64,000 bases of DNA from JAEUJM01 sp041908445 (lineage in GTDB: Bacteria; Actinomycetota; Acidimicrobiia; Acidimicrobiales; DATDAH01): positions 1-64,000 of the forward strand of contig JAYRFK010000130.1 of the NCBI GenBank assembly GCA_041908445.1, written 5' to 3'. The translations under genes and the position numbers were made by a program. Under the pieces are notes generated by a model. That model saw only the letters and a program-made list of their open reading frames with translations, did no database searches and was not told the DNA's origin. Below, piece after piece: positions 34,816 through 43,763 of this stretch; the first letter of the stretch is position 1, and the number at the start of each line of letters is the position of its first letter.

Positions 34816-37467
34816 TCAGATCCAGGGACGCGGGTCCGACAGCAGCGCGACGAGCTCCGCCGCCGGCGCGGGCCGGGAGAAGAAGTAGCCCTGCACCACG
34901 TCGCACCCGAGCTCGTGCAGCACCGCGAGCTGCGACTCGGTCTCCACGCCCTCGGCCACGACGGTGAACCCGAGGGACTGCCCGAGCACGATGGCGGCCG
35001 AGATGATGGCCCGGTCGGGCGAGCCCGGCCGCTCGAGGCCGGCCACGAAGGACTGATCGATCTTGAGGTGGTTGGCCATCGGGAAGCGCCGCACGTAGTC
35101 GAGGGTGGCGTAGCCCGTCCCGAAGTCGTCGATGGCGAAGCCGACCCCGGTGTCGCACAGCTGGCGCAGGGTCTCGACCAGGCCGAGGCCGGCGGCGAGG
35201 GCGGACTCGGTGACCTCGAAGCAGAGCCGGCGGGGCGAGATGCCGGTCTCGTCGACGACCCGCGCCACCCGCTCGAGGAAGTGCTCGTCGGCGAGCTGGC
35301 GCACCGACAGGTTGACCATCATCGTCAGGTCGGGCACGAGGTCGCGCCACGCCGCCAGCTGCCGGGCGGCGACCTCGAGCACCCGCTCGCCGAGGGGGAC
35401 GATGAGCCCGATGTCCTCCGCGGCGGGGATGAACTCGGCCGGCGACACCAGGCCGTGGCCGGGACGGTCCCAGCGGGCGAGGGCCTCGACGGCGATGACC
35501 GCACCGGTGCGGACGTCGATGAGCGGCTGGTAGTGGACGACGATCTGGTCCTCGGCCACGGCGAGGTGCAGCTCGCGCTCGAGGTCGAGGCGCTTGACCA
35601 CCTGGCGGTGCAGGTCCTCCTCGAAGACCTCGTAGCGGGACCGGCCCCGCTCCTTGGCCCGGTACATGGCGGCGTCGGCGTTGCGGACGAGGGACTCCGC
35701 CTCGTGGGCGAGGTCGCCCACGGTGCTGCCCCGGGATCCCGTCGCGGTCCCTGCGCCGCCGCCGGCCAGGGCGATGCCCACGCTGGCCCGGACGAAGACG
35801 GTGGTGTCGTCGAGCTCGAAGGGCGGCTCGAGCTCCATGGCCAGTCGGGTGGCGACCGCGGCGGCACCGGCCTCACCGTCGACGTCTTCGCACACCAGCA
35901 GGAACTCGTCCCCACCGAAGCGGCCCACGGTGTCGCCCGCCCGCAGGGGCCGGTGGAAGCGGGTGGCCACCTGTTGGAGGAGGCGGTCGCCGGCCGCGTG
36001 GCCGAGGCTGTCGTTGATCACCTTGAAGTCGTCGAGGTCGATGAAGAGCACGGCCACGGTCGTGCCGAGACGGCGGGACCGGGCCAGCGCCTGCTCGATC
36101 CGGTCGAGCAGCAGGGAGCGGTTGGGAAGCCCGGTGAGCTTGTCGTGCAGGGCTTCGTGCTCGAGGGTGGCCTCGAACTCGGAGCGCTCGAGGGCGATCG
36201 CGGCGAGGTGGGTCGCCCGCTCGAGCAGCACCTGCTCGTCCGCCGACGGTCCCCGCGCCTCGGGCAGGTAGACCGCGAGCGCACCGAGGAGCGCCCCGCT
36301 GCCGGGCGCGTTGAGCCGCATGGCCCAGCAGGCCTTGAGGCCGTGGGCCACCACTTCACCGCGGGCCGGCGCCCAGCGGAAGTCGGTCTCGATGTCGTCG
36401 TAGATCACCGCGGCCGGGCCGGGGGCCCGCAGCGAGCGGCCGAGCGTGGACGTGCCCGGCACGGCGTCGATGGCCGCGATCACCGCCGGCGGCATGGACG
36501 GCGCCACGCCGATGCGGACGTGGCCGTCGCCGTCGAGGCGACCGATCGAGCACACCGCCTCGGGGATCCGGCTCTCGAGCAGGGCCACGACCGCCGCGAG
36601 GGTGTCCTCCACCGGCAGGCCGCGGGCCACCCGCTCGAGCAGGCCGCTCTGCTCGGCCAGCAGCTCGGCGACGGCCCGATGGCGGGAGATGTCGCGACAG
36701 TTCAACGCGATGCCCCGCACCGACGGCAGGTCGAGGAGGTTGGTCGCCATCACGCTGAGGTGGCGCCAGGTCCCGTCGGCGTGGTGGGCCCGCAGCTCGG
36801 TCGGGGTGCGGGCCGCGATGCCGCGCACCTCCTCGCCGAAGTGCTCCATGACCCGCGCCAGGTCGTCGGGGTGGACGAGCTCGAAGCAGCTCCGGCCGAC
36901 GAGCTCCTCGGGGGACAGGCCGAGCACGTGGCGCAGGGCCGGCCCGGCGTACGTGACGATGCCCTCGCCGTCGGTCTGGATGAGGACGTCGTCGGTGTTC
37001 TCGATGATGGCGCGCGCCCACTGCTCGGTACGGCGCAGCGTCGCCTCGGTGGCGGCCACGTCGGAGACGTCCCGGAGGATCCACAGCTGGCTGGTCGGCT
37101 CGCTCCAGAGGGTGACGTACTTGGCCTCCACCACGAACGGTGTGCCGTCGCGGCGGTGCAGCGTGAGGCGCTGGTGCACCGGGATGCCCTGCTCCATGGC
37201 GTCGAGGAGCTCGTCGACGAGCGCCCCGTCGGTCTTCGGCCCGATGAGGCAGCCGGGCGACCGGCCGAGGATGTCGTCGGCGAGCCAGCCGGTCAGCCGC
37301 TCGAACGCCTCGTTGACCCACAGGACCGCGTGCAGGCCGCCCGGCACCGCGGTGGCGACGAGCAGGGCATCGCTGACCTGGGCGGCGGCGACGTGGAAGG
37401 CCTCGGCTCGGACCGCGGCCATCGCTCGGTGGTCCGAGCGGGCGTCGGGGAGGCGGGCGTCGCTCAT
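34816..37467 (-). CDS. Sensor protein with PAS-PAS-GAF-GGDEF-EAL architecture
   Basis: 883 aa, no membrane segment. Two PAS domains (about 25-140 and 150-270; FERLTGWLADDILGRSPGCL, HVLGLSPEELVGRSCFELVH), a GAF domain (about 285-435), GGDEF domain with intact GGDEF near 517 (VGRFGGDEFLLVCED) and EAL domain with intact EAL near 660 (VIAVEALARWDRPG; DDFGTGYATLDYVRRFP). Both signature motifs are complete, so c-di-GMP synthesis and hydrolysis are both possible. Shares a 4-bp overlap with the upstream metallo-beta-lactamase-fold gene. Confidence 0.92.
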   Translation of the reverse strand: MSDARLPDARSDHRAMAAVRAEAFHVAAAQVSDALLVATAVPGGLHAVLWVNEAFERLTGWLADDILGRSPGCLIGPKTDGALVDELLDAMEQGIPVHQRLTLHRRDGTPFVVEAKYVTLWSEPTSQLWILRDVSDVAATEATLRRTEQWARAIIENTDDVLIQTDGEGIVTYAGPALRHVLGLSPEELVGRSCFELVHPDDLARVMEHFGEEVRGIAARTPTELRAHHADGTWRHLSVMATNLLDLPSVRGIALNCRDISRHRAVAELLAEQSGLLERVARGLPVEDTLAAVVALLESRIPEAVCSIGRLDGDGHVRIGVAPSMPPAVIAAIDAVPGTSTLGRSLRAPGPAAVIYDDIETDFRWAPARGEVVAHGLKACWAMRLNAPGSGALLGALAVYLPEARGPSADEQVLLERATHLAAIALERSEFEATLEHEALHDKLTGLPNRSLLLDRIEQALARSRRLGTTVAVLFIDLDDFKVINDSLGHAAGDRLLQQVATRFHRPLRAGDTVGRFGGDEFLLVCEDVDGEAGAAAVATRLAMELEPPFELDDTTVFVRASVGIALAGGGAGTATGSRGSTVGDLAHEAESLVRNADAAMYRAKERGRSRYEVFEEDLHRQVVKRLDLERELHLAVAEDQIVVHYQPLIDVRTGAVIAVEALARWDRPGHGLVSPAEFIPAAEDIGLIVPLGERVLEVAARQLAAWRDLVPDLTMMVNLSVRQLADEHFLERVARVVDETGISPRRLCFEVTESALAAGLGLVETLRQLCDTGVGFAIDDFGTGYATLDYVRRFPMANHLKIDQSFVAGLERPGSPDRAIISAAIVLGQSLGFTVVAEGVETESQLAVLHELGCDVVQGYFFSRPAPAAELVALLSDPRPWI

Positions 37468-38465
37468 CCGGCGTCGGGCCCGCCCGGAGGCGGGGTGGTC
37501 GGGTCGGCGGTCGGGTGCACGTGGGGGTGGGCGTGGGCGTGGCCGTGGGAGTGGCCGGCGCCCGCGCGCTGGTCCAACCAGCGGCGGAACCCGGCGGCGT
37601 TCGAGTGGATGCCGTTGAGGGTCTCGAGCTTCTCCCGCAGCGCCGGGTCCACGCCGTCGAGGTCGGCCGCGAACTCGGCGTCGAGGGCGGCGGCGATGTC
37701 ACGGTCCTCCCGCCACGCCGCCTCGGCCACCTCGGCCCAGCGCCGCAGGATGTCGTGGGCCTCCTCGAGGATCTCGCCCGGGTCGGGGACGAGGCCGAAG
37801 TGGGCGAGGGCGATCCCCGCCGGCCGCCGCTCGGCGAAGCGGTCGAGGCTGTGCAGCGCCTGGTCGAGGTCGAAGTCGGGCGGTGGCGTGGCCGGCCGCA
37901 GGATGCCGGCGTCGGGGAGGCGCACGCCGACGGCGTCGCCCGCGAAGAGGATGCCGCTCTCGGAGTCGTGCAGCGCCAGGTGGTGCTTGGCGTGGCCCGG
38001 CGAGTCGACGGTGGTCAGGGTGCGCCCGCCGCCGATGGCGATGGCCTCGCCGTCGGCGAGCACGTGCACCCGCTCGGCCGGCGTGGGGTCGAGGCGGCCG
38101 TAGAGGGAGTCGAGCAGGTCGCCGTAGACGGTCGCGGCCGAGGCGACGAGGCGGCTGGGGTCGACGAGGTGGCGGGCGCCCCGCTCGTGCACGTAGACGG
38201 TGGCGTTCGGGAAGGCCCGGACCACGTCGCCCACCCCGCCGGCGTGGTCGAGGTGGATGTGGGTGACGGCGATCCCGGCCAGCTCGGTCGGGGACACCCC
38301 GAGGCCGTCGAGGGCGGCGAGGAGCTCGTCGACCGAGCTCTGGCTGCCGGTCTCGACCAGCACCGGCGCCGGTCCCTCGATCAGGTAGCCCGCGGTGACG
38401 CGCTCCCACCCACCCAGCAGGGTGTCGATCTGGCGCACCCCGGGCCCGATGAGGACGTCGGCCAT
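37464..38465 (-). CDS. Metallo-beta-lactamase-fold hydrolase with His-rich tail
   Basis: 333 aa. MBL motif THIHLDHAGG (about 64-73), second metal His in DSPGHAKHHLALH and Asp in FAGDAVGV. Residues after ~315 are GHSHGHAHAHPHVHP, a poly-His metal-binding tail that is unusual for the family. It lies between the nickel/cobalt uptake genes and a c-di-GMP enzyme; a hydrolase role with metal buffering is inferred. ATG 38465; stop overlaps the downstream start by 4 bp. Confidence 0.85.
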   Translation of the reverse strand: MADVLIGPGVRQIDTLLGGWERVTAGYLIEGPAPVLVETGSQSSVDELLAALDGLGVSPTELAGIAVTHIHLDHAGGVGDVVRAFPNATVYVHERGARHLVDPSRLVASAATVYGDLLDSLYGRLDPTPAERVHVLADGEAIAIGGGRTLTTVDSPGHAKHHLALHDSESGILFAGDAVGVRLPDAGILRPATPPPDFDLDQALHSLDRFAERRPAGIALAHFGLVPDPGEILEEAHDILRRWAEVAEAAWREDRDIAAALDAEFAADLDGVDPALREKLETLNGIHSNAAGFRRWLDQRAGAGHSHGHAHAHPHVHPTADPTTPPPGGPDAG

Positions 38466-38513
38466 CCGGGCAGTTTTCCACAGGCGGGGCCGCCCCCGGC
38501 CCACGAGGCCCCG

Positions 38514-39242
38514 TCAGGCGAGGCGGAGGCCGGCCGGGAGGGCCAGGCGGTGGGCGGCGAGCCGGTCGGCGTCGGCCAGCAGGGCGGCGGTGGCGTCGTC
38601 CGCCACGACCCGGCCCTCGTCGAGCACCACGGCCCGCGGGCAGAGCTCGAGGGCGTAGGGCAGGTCGTGGGTCACCACGACGAGGGTGAGGTCGAGGTCG
38701 GCCAGGACGGCGGCGAGCTCGCTGCGCGACGCCGGGTCGAGGTTGGCCGACGGCTCGTCGAGCACGAGGGTGGTCGGCCGCATGGCCAGCACGGTGGCCA
38801 CCGCCACCCGCCGGCGCTCCCCCACGCTCAGGTGGTGTGGGGCGCGGTCCACGGCCGCGCCCATGCCGACCGCGTCGAGGGCCTCCACCACCCGGGCGTC
38901 GACCTCGTCGGGTTCGAGGCCGAGGTTGGCGGGCCCGAACGCGACGTCCTGGCGGACGGTGGGGCAGAACAGCTGGTCGTCGGGGTCCTGGAAGACGAGG
39001 CCGACGCGGCGGCGGATCTCCCGCAGCGCCGCCTTGTCCGCGGTGTCGAGGCCGTCGACGCTCACCCGCCCCGCGCTCGGCGCCAGCACCCCGTTGAGGT
39101 GCAGGACGAGGGTGGTCTTGCCCGCCCCGTTGGGCCCGAGCACGGCGACGCGCTCGCCGGTCGCCACCGAGAGGTCGACACCACGGAGCGCCTGGCGGCC
39201 GTCCGGGTAGGCGTGGTGGACGCCGGCCAGCTCGACGCCCAC
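38514..39242 (-). CDS. cbiO: ECF nickel/cobalt transporter ATPase
   Basis: 242 aa. Walker A GPNGAGKTT, Q-loop VFQDPDDQLFCPTV (the DQLF motif is characteristic of CbiO/EcfA), signature LSVGERRRVAVATVLAM, Walker B TLVLDEPSANLD and H-switch VVTHDL. Energises the CbiM-CbiN-CbiQ fusion encoded 1 bp upstream. Confidence 0.92.
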   Translation of the reverse strand: MGVELAGVHHAYPDGRQALRGVDLSVATGERVAVLGPNGAGKTTLVLHLNGVLAPSAGRVSVDGLDTADKAALREIRRRVGLVFQDPDDQLFCPTVRQDVAFGPANLGLEPDEVDARVVEALDAVGMGAAVDRAPHHLSVGERRRVAVATVLAMRPTTLVLDEPSANLDPASRSELAAVLADLDLTLVVVTHDLPYALELCPRAVVLDEGRVVADDATAALLADADRLAAHRLALPAGLRLA

Positions 39243-39243
39243 G

Positions 39244-40902
39244 TCAGGCCACCCCGGTCAGTGCGGCGGCGGCGCCGGCCACGGCCACCGCGGCGAAGGC
39301 GGCGGCGGGCGCCCAGGTCAGGGGCCCGGATGCGGCCACGGCACCGCTGCGGGCGGTCCCGGCGGCCGGCCAGTGGCCGTCGAACCCCCGGGCGGCCATG
39401 GCGACCTGGACCCGCTCACCGCGCTCGAAGCTGCGCACGAAGGTCGCGCCGGCGGTCCGGGCCACGGAGCGGGCCTGCCAGAGCCAACGGGGGTCGTCGC
39501 CCCGCGCGACCCGGGCGATCCGGAGGCGGCGCAGGTCGTCGCGCAGCAGCCCGCCGTAGCGGGCCATGAACCCGGCGATGGCGCACAGCGCCGCCGGCAC
39601 CCGGAGCCGGCGGAGGCCGTCGAGCAGGTCGGGCACGGGGGTCACCTCGACGAGCACCACCGCGACGGCGACGCCGAGGGTGCCCTTGGCCACGATGCCC
39701 CACGCCGCCCACAGGCCGGGCACGGAGAGCGACAGCGGCCCGAGGTCGACCTGCGGCCCGGCGGCCACGAGGGGCAGCGCGGCGGCGAAGGCGAGGAACG
39801 GCACCTCGATGGCGAGGCGGCGCACCAACGCCGGCGGCCGCAGCCCGGCCAGGTGGGCGACCACGCCCACCGCGACGGCGTCGAGCACGAAGACGGCGAT
39901 CGCCGTCGGCGGCGTGAGGACGACCCCCAGCACGAAGGCCAGCGCGGCCAGCACCTTCACGGACGCCGGGAGCGGCCGGAGCCGATCCGGCTCGGGGCCG
40001 AGACGGGCGGCGGTCAACCCGCCGGCGACGAGTGCCACCACCCCGAAGGCGACGGCCACCCCGGCGAGGCTGCCGGCGAGGTCGGACCCGAGCACCGCCG
40101 ACCCGATGGCGGCCGGCGCCGCCGCGATCCCGAGGTCACCCGCCACCCGCTCGAGGCCGTCGGGCGCGGTGCTGGCCCACGGTGACAGCCCCACCGCCAC
40201 GGCCGTGGCCAGGCCGAGCCCGAGGGGGACGAGCCACGGCGCGCCCCGGCCGGCCGGGACCGTCCGGGCGCCGGCGACGAGGTCGGGCCGGTGGGCCAGG
40301 ACCGCCGCGACCACCAGTGCGGTCAGGACGCCCTCGCCGACGCCGATGAGTACGTGCACCGACACCATGGCGGCGAGCACCGCCCGCAGCGACACTGGGG
40401 CCGTGCCGCCCACGGCGAACTCCGCGGTGAAGGCCACGGACGAGAGCACCACGGAGCACCCCGCGGCGAGCCCGGCGGCGAGCGGGAGCGAGCGGTCCGA
40501 GCGCAGCACCGAGGCCCGCACGGCGCGGAAGACGACCCAGGCGCCGAGGCACGTGACGAGGGCCATGTTCACCACGTTGATCCCGAGCGCGCTGAGTCCG
40601 CCGTCGGCGAAGAGCAGGCACTGGAGCACCACGACGACGGTGAGGCACAGCACCGCGAGCCACGGCCCCACCAGGACGGCGGCGAGGGCGCCCCCGAGCA
40701 GGTGGCCGCTCGTCCCCGCCGCCACCGGGACGTTCACCAGCTGGGCGGCGAAGACGAAGGCCGCGGTCAGGCCGGCCAGCGCCGGGCCCCGCTCGGCGAG
40801 CTCCTCACGGGTGCGGCGCAGCGCGACGCCGACGCCGCCCACCGCGACCGCGGCGGCGGCCAGCGACGTCGGCGCGTCGAGGAAGCCGTCGGGCACGTGC
40901 AC
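39244..40902 (-). CDS. CbiM-CbiN-CbiQ fusion, ECF nickel/cobalt transporter
   Basis: 552 aa. Starts MHVPDGFLDAPTS: the free N-terminus with His2 (Met-His-x-Pro) is the metal-capture site of CbiM/NikM substrate-binding components. CbiM-type helices to about 235, then a PDGLE/CbiN-like segment (STAPDGLERVAGDLGI ... VLGSDLAGSLAGVAVAFGVV, about 243-290), then CbiQ-type T component (about 310-520; ending in ARVARGDDPRWLWQ, FERGERVQVAMAARGFDG with the Ala-Arg-Gly coupling motifs). With CbiO it forms a complete importer in two chains. A Nur-like box lies 28-48 bp upstream of the start. Confidence 0.9.
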   Translation of the reverse strand: MHVPDGFLDAPTSLAAAAVAVGGVGVALRRTREELAERGPALAGLTAAFVFAAQLVNVPVAAGTSGHLLGGALAAVLVGPWLAVLCLTVVVVLQCLLFADGGLSALGINVVNMALVTCLGAWVVFRAVRASVLRSDRSLPLAAGLAAGCSVVLSSVAFTAEFAVGGTAPVSLRAVLAAMVSVHVLIGVGEGVLTALVVAAVLAHRPDLVAGARTVPAGRGAPWLVPLGLGLATAVAVGLSPWASTAPDGLERVAGDLGIAAAPAAIGSAVLGSDLAGSLAGVAVAFGVVALVAGGLTAARLGPEPDRLRPLPASVKVLAALAFVLGVVLTPPTAIAVFVLDAVAVGVVAHLAGLRPPALVRRLAIEVPFLAFAAALPLVAAGPQVDLGPLSLSVPGLWAAWGIVAKGTLGVAVAVVLVEVTPVPDLLDGLRRLRVPAALCAIAGFMARYGGLLRDDLRRLRIARVARGDDPRWLWQARSVARTAGATFVRSFERGERVQVAMAARGFDGHWPAAGTARSGAVAASGPLTWAPAAAFAAVAVAGAAAALTGVA

Positions 40903-40929
40903 CCACCCGTCGTAACGCAGTGGCTCCGC

Positions 40930-40950
40930 TGTTGCAAGCGCTTCGCAACA
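40930..40950. promoter_or_regulatory. Nur-like operator (nickel-responsive Fur family)
   Basis: TGTTGC and GCAACA arms around 9 bp; written as the Streptomyces Nur box it is TTGCAA (40932-40937), five bases, TCGCAA (40943-40948), against the known tTGCaa-N5-ttGCAA, one mismatch. It sits between the Fur-family gene and the Cbi fusion, upstream of the latter. Predicted to repress nickel/cobalt uptake when metal is sufficient. Confidence 0.75.
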
Positions 40951-40963
40951 AGCGGCGCGGTCG

Positions 40964-41416
40964 TCAGCCGGCGGCGCAGTCCCGGCAGCGACCCGTCAGC
41001 ACGAGGTGGTCGGACACCACGAACCCGGTCCCGGCCTCCACTGCGGCGGCCAGCGCCGCCACCGCCTCGGGCCCGACCTCCTCCACCCGCCCGCAGACCG
41101 AGCAGCGGAGGTGGTGGTGGGCGCCGGCGACGAGGTGCCAGGCCGCGGCCTCCCGACCGGTCTCGGCCCGGTCGGCGGCGCCCACCGCCTCGAGGGCCTC
41201 GAGCACCCGGTAGACGGTGGACTGGTTCACGTCCGGGGCGTCGGCCTGCACCCGGGCGGTGAGCTCGTCAGCGGTGACCGCCCCGCCGGCGCCGACGAAG
41301 GCGGCGACGATGGCCCGGCGGGCGGCGGTGCGCCGGCCGCCCTCGGCGGCGAGCAGGTCGAGGAGGCGCTCGACCTCGGCGTCGCCGCCCCTGGCGCCCG
41401 CGGCGTGCCCGGCCAT
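40964..41416 (-). CDS. Fur-family regulator, Nur-like candidate
   Basis: 150 aa. Winged helix (TVYRVLEALEAVGAADRAE; AVTADELTARVQADAP) and C-terminal dimer domain with HHHLRCSVCG (His100-102, Cys105, Cys108) and CRDC (Cys144, Cys147), the structural zinc site. Fur-family members sense Fe, Zn, Mn, Ni or peroxide; the adjacent nickel/cobalt importer and the Nur-like box between them favour nickel. It precedes the importer on the same strand with a 61-bp gap. Confidence 0.88.
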   Translation of the reverse strand: MAGHAAGARGGDAEVERLLDLLAAEGGRRTAARRAIVAAFVGAGGAVTADELTARVQADAPDVNQSTVYRVLEALEAVGAADRAETGREAAAWHLVAGAHHHLRCSVCGRVEEVGPEAVAALAAAVEAGTGFVVSDHLVLTGRCRDCAAG

Positions 41417-41479
41417 GGGGCGATCATCGCACGCCGGTACCCTCCGCCTCCGGGGGCGGATCACCAGAGAGGGGACGCC

Positions 41480-41776
41480 ATGAGCGACACCTGCACCCAC
41501 CTCGACCCGGGGGCCGCGGTGACGCCCTCGAGCGACGGCTGCGAGGACTGCCTGGCCTCGGGCGGCCGCTGGGTCCACCTGCGCCTCTGCATGACGTGCG
41601 GGCACGTCGGCTGCTGCGACAGCTCGCCCAACCGCCACGCCACCGCCCACTTCCACGCGCACCCCGACCACCCCGTCGTCCGTTCGTACGAGCCCGGCGA
41701 GGACTGGTGGTGGTGCTACGCGGACAAGCTCGCCTTCGAGGTGCCGGGCGCCCCGCCGGCCCCCTCGCACCCCTGA
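41480..41776 (+). CDS. UBP-type zinc finger protein
   Basis: 98 aa. The whole chain is a zf-UBP domain: CTHL, CEDCLASGGRWVHLRLCMTCGHVGCCDSSPNRHATAHFH (cited here as CEDC, CMTCGHVGC and RHATAHFHAHPDHPV) and WWWCYADK. In eukaryotes this domain binds free ubiquitin C-termini; in actinobacteria such stand-alone proteins are common and of unknown role. RBS GAGAGGGGA upstream. Probably co-transcribed with the next gene (6-bp gap). Confidence 0.9.
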   Translation: MSDTCTHLDPGAAVTPSSDGCEDCLASGGRWVHLRLCMTCGHVGCCDSSPNRHATAHFHAHPDHPVVRSYEPGEDWWWCYADKLAFEVPGAPPAPSHP

Positions 41777-41782
41777 CCCGCC

Positions 41783-42175
41783 ATGGCCGTCGAGCTCAAC
41801 CACACCATCGTCTGGTCGGAGGACCCCGAGGAGGGCGCGACCTTCCTGGCCTGGGCCCTCGGCCTCGACCCGCCGCGGCGTTGGGGCCCGTTCCTGGTCG
41901 TGGAGGCCGACAACGGCGTCTCGCTCGACTTCCTCCCCAAGGAGCACGACGGCCCGGTCGTCTCCCAGCACTACGCGTTCCTCATCGGTGAGGAGGAGTT
42001 CGACGCCGTGTTCGCCCGCGTCACAGAGCGGGGGATCCCGTACTACGCCGACCCCGCCGGCCGGCGGGAGGGCGAGATCAACCACGGCGACGGCGGGCGG
42101 GGCTTCTACTTCCCCGACCCCAGCGGCCACTGGCTCGAGGTCCTGACCCGGCCCTATGGCAGCAGCGAGGGCTGA
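41783..42175 (+). CDS. VOC (glyoxalase/bleomycin-resistance fold) protein
   Basis: 130 aa with one vicinal-oxygen-chelate domain: N-terminal ELNHTIVWSEDPEEGATFLA with metal-ligand-like His, Glu/His positions in INHGDGGRGFYFPDPSGHWLEVLT. Likely a metal-dependent lyase, dioxygenase or resistance protein; substrate unknown. Lies between the zinc-finger gene and xseA. Confidence 0.85.
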   Translation: MAVELNHTIVWSEDPEEGATFLAWALGLDPPRRWGPFLVVEADNGVSLDFLPKEHDGPVVSQHYAFLIGEEEFDAVFARVTERGIPYYADPAGRREGEINHGDGGRGFYFPDPSGHWLEVLTRPYGSSEG

Positions 42176-42202
42176 GCCCGCCCGCTCGCTAGCGTCGCCG
42201 CC

Positions 42203-43459
42203 GTGGAGCAGCTCTTCGACACCGACGCGCTCGACACGCTCACCGTCAGCGAGCTCAGCACCCGCATCGGCGCCGTGATCCGCAAGGGGTTCGGCGGGCC
42301 GCTGTGGGTGGAGGGCGAGATCCACAGCCTGAGCCGTCCGGCGAGCGGGCACGTCTACTTCGACCTCGTCGAGCCCTCGGCGACGGGTCGGCGCCAGGCC
42401 GCCTCGGTGCCCGTCGTGCTCTGGGAGTCCGACAAGCACGGCGTGAACCAGACCCTCAAGCAGTCGGGCGCCGGCCTGCGCATGACCGACGGGCTGGCGG
42501 TGCGGATCCGGGGGACCGTCAGCTTCTACAACGCCCAGAGCCGGGTGCAGCTCCAGATGACCGCGATCGACCCGGCGTACACCCTCGGCCGGATGGCCGC
42601 CGAGCGCGACCGCCTCCTCCAGGCCCTCGCCGCCGAGGGCCTGCTCGACGCCAACGCCCGCCGGCCCCTCCCCGCGGTGCCGCTGCGGGTGGGGCTCGTG
42701 ACGAGCGACGGCAGCGCCGCCTGCGAGGACTTCCTCCACGAGCTCGAGGCCAGCGGCCTCGGCTGGCAGGTCTCGATCGTGCACGCCCGGGTCCAGGGCA
42801 ACCTGGCCGCCGCCACCGTGGCCTCGGCCCTGCGGGTCGCCGCCGGCAGCGGTGTCGACGTCGTGGCCCTCGTGCGAGGCGGCGGCTCGCGCTCCGACCT
42901 CGCCACCTTCGACAACGAGCTCGTCGCCCGGGCCATCGCCCACCTGCCCGTGCCCGTGCTCACGGGCATCGGCCACGAGATCGACGTCAGCGTGGCCGAC
43001 GCGGTGGCCCACACCCGCTACAAGACGCCGACCGCCTGCGCCGCCGGCCTGGTCGACCACGTGCGCCGCTGGTGCGCCCGCCGCGACGACGTGTGGGACG
43101 GCGTCGTCCGCCGCAGCACCACCCTGCTCGACCGCCACGAGCACCGGCTCGACGCCGCCACCGACGCCGTGGCCCGTGCGGGGCAGGCCTCGGTGCGCCG
43201 GGCCGACCAGGACCTCGACCGCGCCGCCCGCCGGCTGGGCGCCGCTGCGCCCCGATCGGTCCGTGACGCCGAACGCCACCTCGACGGGCTGGCCGCCCGC
43301 GTCGCCGCCCTCGACCCGGCCCGGGCCCTCGCCCGCGGCTGGTCCCTCACCCGCACCGCCGACGGCCGCCTCGTGCGGTCCTCCGCCGACGTGGCCGCCG
43401 GCGACCGGCTCGTCACCCGGGTGGCCGCCGGCGAGATCCGGAGCACCGTGGATGCCTGA
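42203..43459 (+). CDS. xseA: Exodeoxyribonuclease VII large subunit
   Basis: 418 aa from GTG. N-terminal OB-fold (LTVSELSTRIGAVIRKGFGG, VEGEIHSLSRPASGHVYFDL), catalytic domain with RVGLVTSDGSAACEDFLHEL, VRGGGSRSDLATFDNE and GIGHEIDVSVADAVAHTRYKTPTA (cited in part as GIGHEIDVSVAD), then the long coiled-coil arm. Degrades single-stranded DNA in repair with XseB, whose gene overlaps its 3' end by 8 bp. Confidence 0.95.
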   Translation: MEQLFDTDALDTLTVSELSTRIGAVIRKGFGGPLWVEGEIHSLSRPASGHVYFDLVEPSATGRRQAASVPVVLWESDKHGVNQTLKQSGAGLRMTDGLAVRIRGTVSFYNAQSRVQLQMTAIDPAYTLGRMAAERDRLLQALAAEGLLDANARRPLPAVPLRVGLVTSDGSAACEDFLHELEASGLGWQVSIVHARVQGNLAAATVASALRVAAGSGVDVVALVRGGGSRSDLATFDNELVARAIAHLPVPVLTGIGHEIDVSVADAVAHTRYKTPTACAAGLVDHVRRWCARRDDVWDGVVRRSTTLLDRHEHRLDAATDAVARAGQASVRRADQDLDRAARRLGAAAPRSVRDAERHLDGLAARVAALDPARALARGWSLTRTADGRLVRSSADVAAGDRLVTRVAAGEIRSTVDA

Positions 43460-43694
43460 GCCCGACGCCACCCCCGCGCCCGACGACGGGCCCCTCGGCT
43501 ACGCCGAGGCCCTGGCCGAGCTGGAGGCCATCCTCGACGAGCTCGAGGACGACTCGCTCGACGTCGACCTGCTGGCCACGCGGGTGGCGCGCGCCGCCGA
43601 GCTCATCGCCCGCTGTCGCGACCGCATCGACGGCGCCCGCCTCGAGGTGGAGCGCATCGTCGCCACCTTCGACGACGATCCTGCGACCGACTGA
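43452..43694 (+). CDS. xseB: Exodeoxyribonuclease VII small subunit
   Basis: 80 aa from ATG 43452. Characteristic helical hairpin LGYAEALAELEAILDELEDD and SLDVDLLATRVARAAELIARCRDRI (cited in parts). Overlaps xseA by 8 bp, indicating coupled synthesis. Acidic low-complexity N-terminus PEPDATPAPDDGP. Confidence 0.93.
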   Translation: MPEPDATPAPDDGPLGYAEALAELEAILDELEDDSLDVDLLATRVARAAELIARCRDRIDGARLEVERIVATFDDDPATD

Positions 43695-43728
43695 CCCTCG
43701 GTGTGTGCCCGATGTCACCGACGCTGAT

Positions 43729-43759
43729 CTGACAATCTGACAAAATCATCATATGATGA
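43729..43759 (+). promoter_or_regulatory. Leaderless promoter with ArsR operator palindrome
   Basis: -35 CTGACA (43729-43734), 17-bp spacer, -10 TATGAT (43752-43757); the predicted start point falls at or next to ATG 43764, so the mRNA is probably leaderless. A perfect 14-bp palindrome TCATCATATGATGA (43746-43759) covers the -10, and ATCTGACA is repeated in tandem (43727-43742). An ArsR dimer bound here would block RNA polymerase: autoregulation. Confidence 0.7.
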
Positions 43760-43763
43760 GGTC

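Noticed and set aside
34807..38103. Open frame of about 1098 codons on the + strand
   Set aside because: Antisense to the PAS/GAF/GGDEF/EAL and MBL-fold genes.
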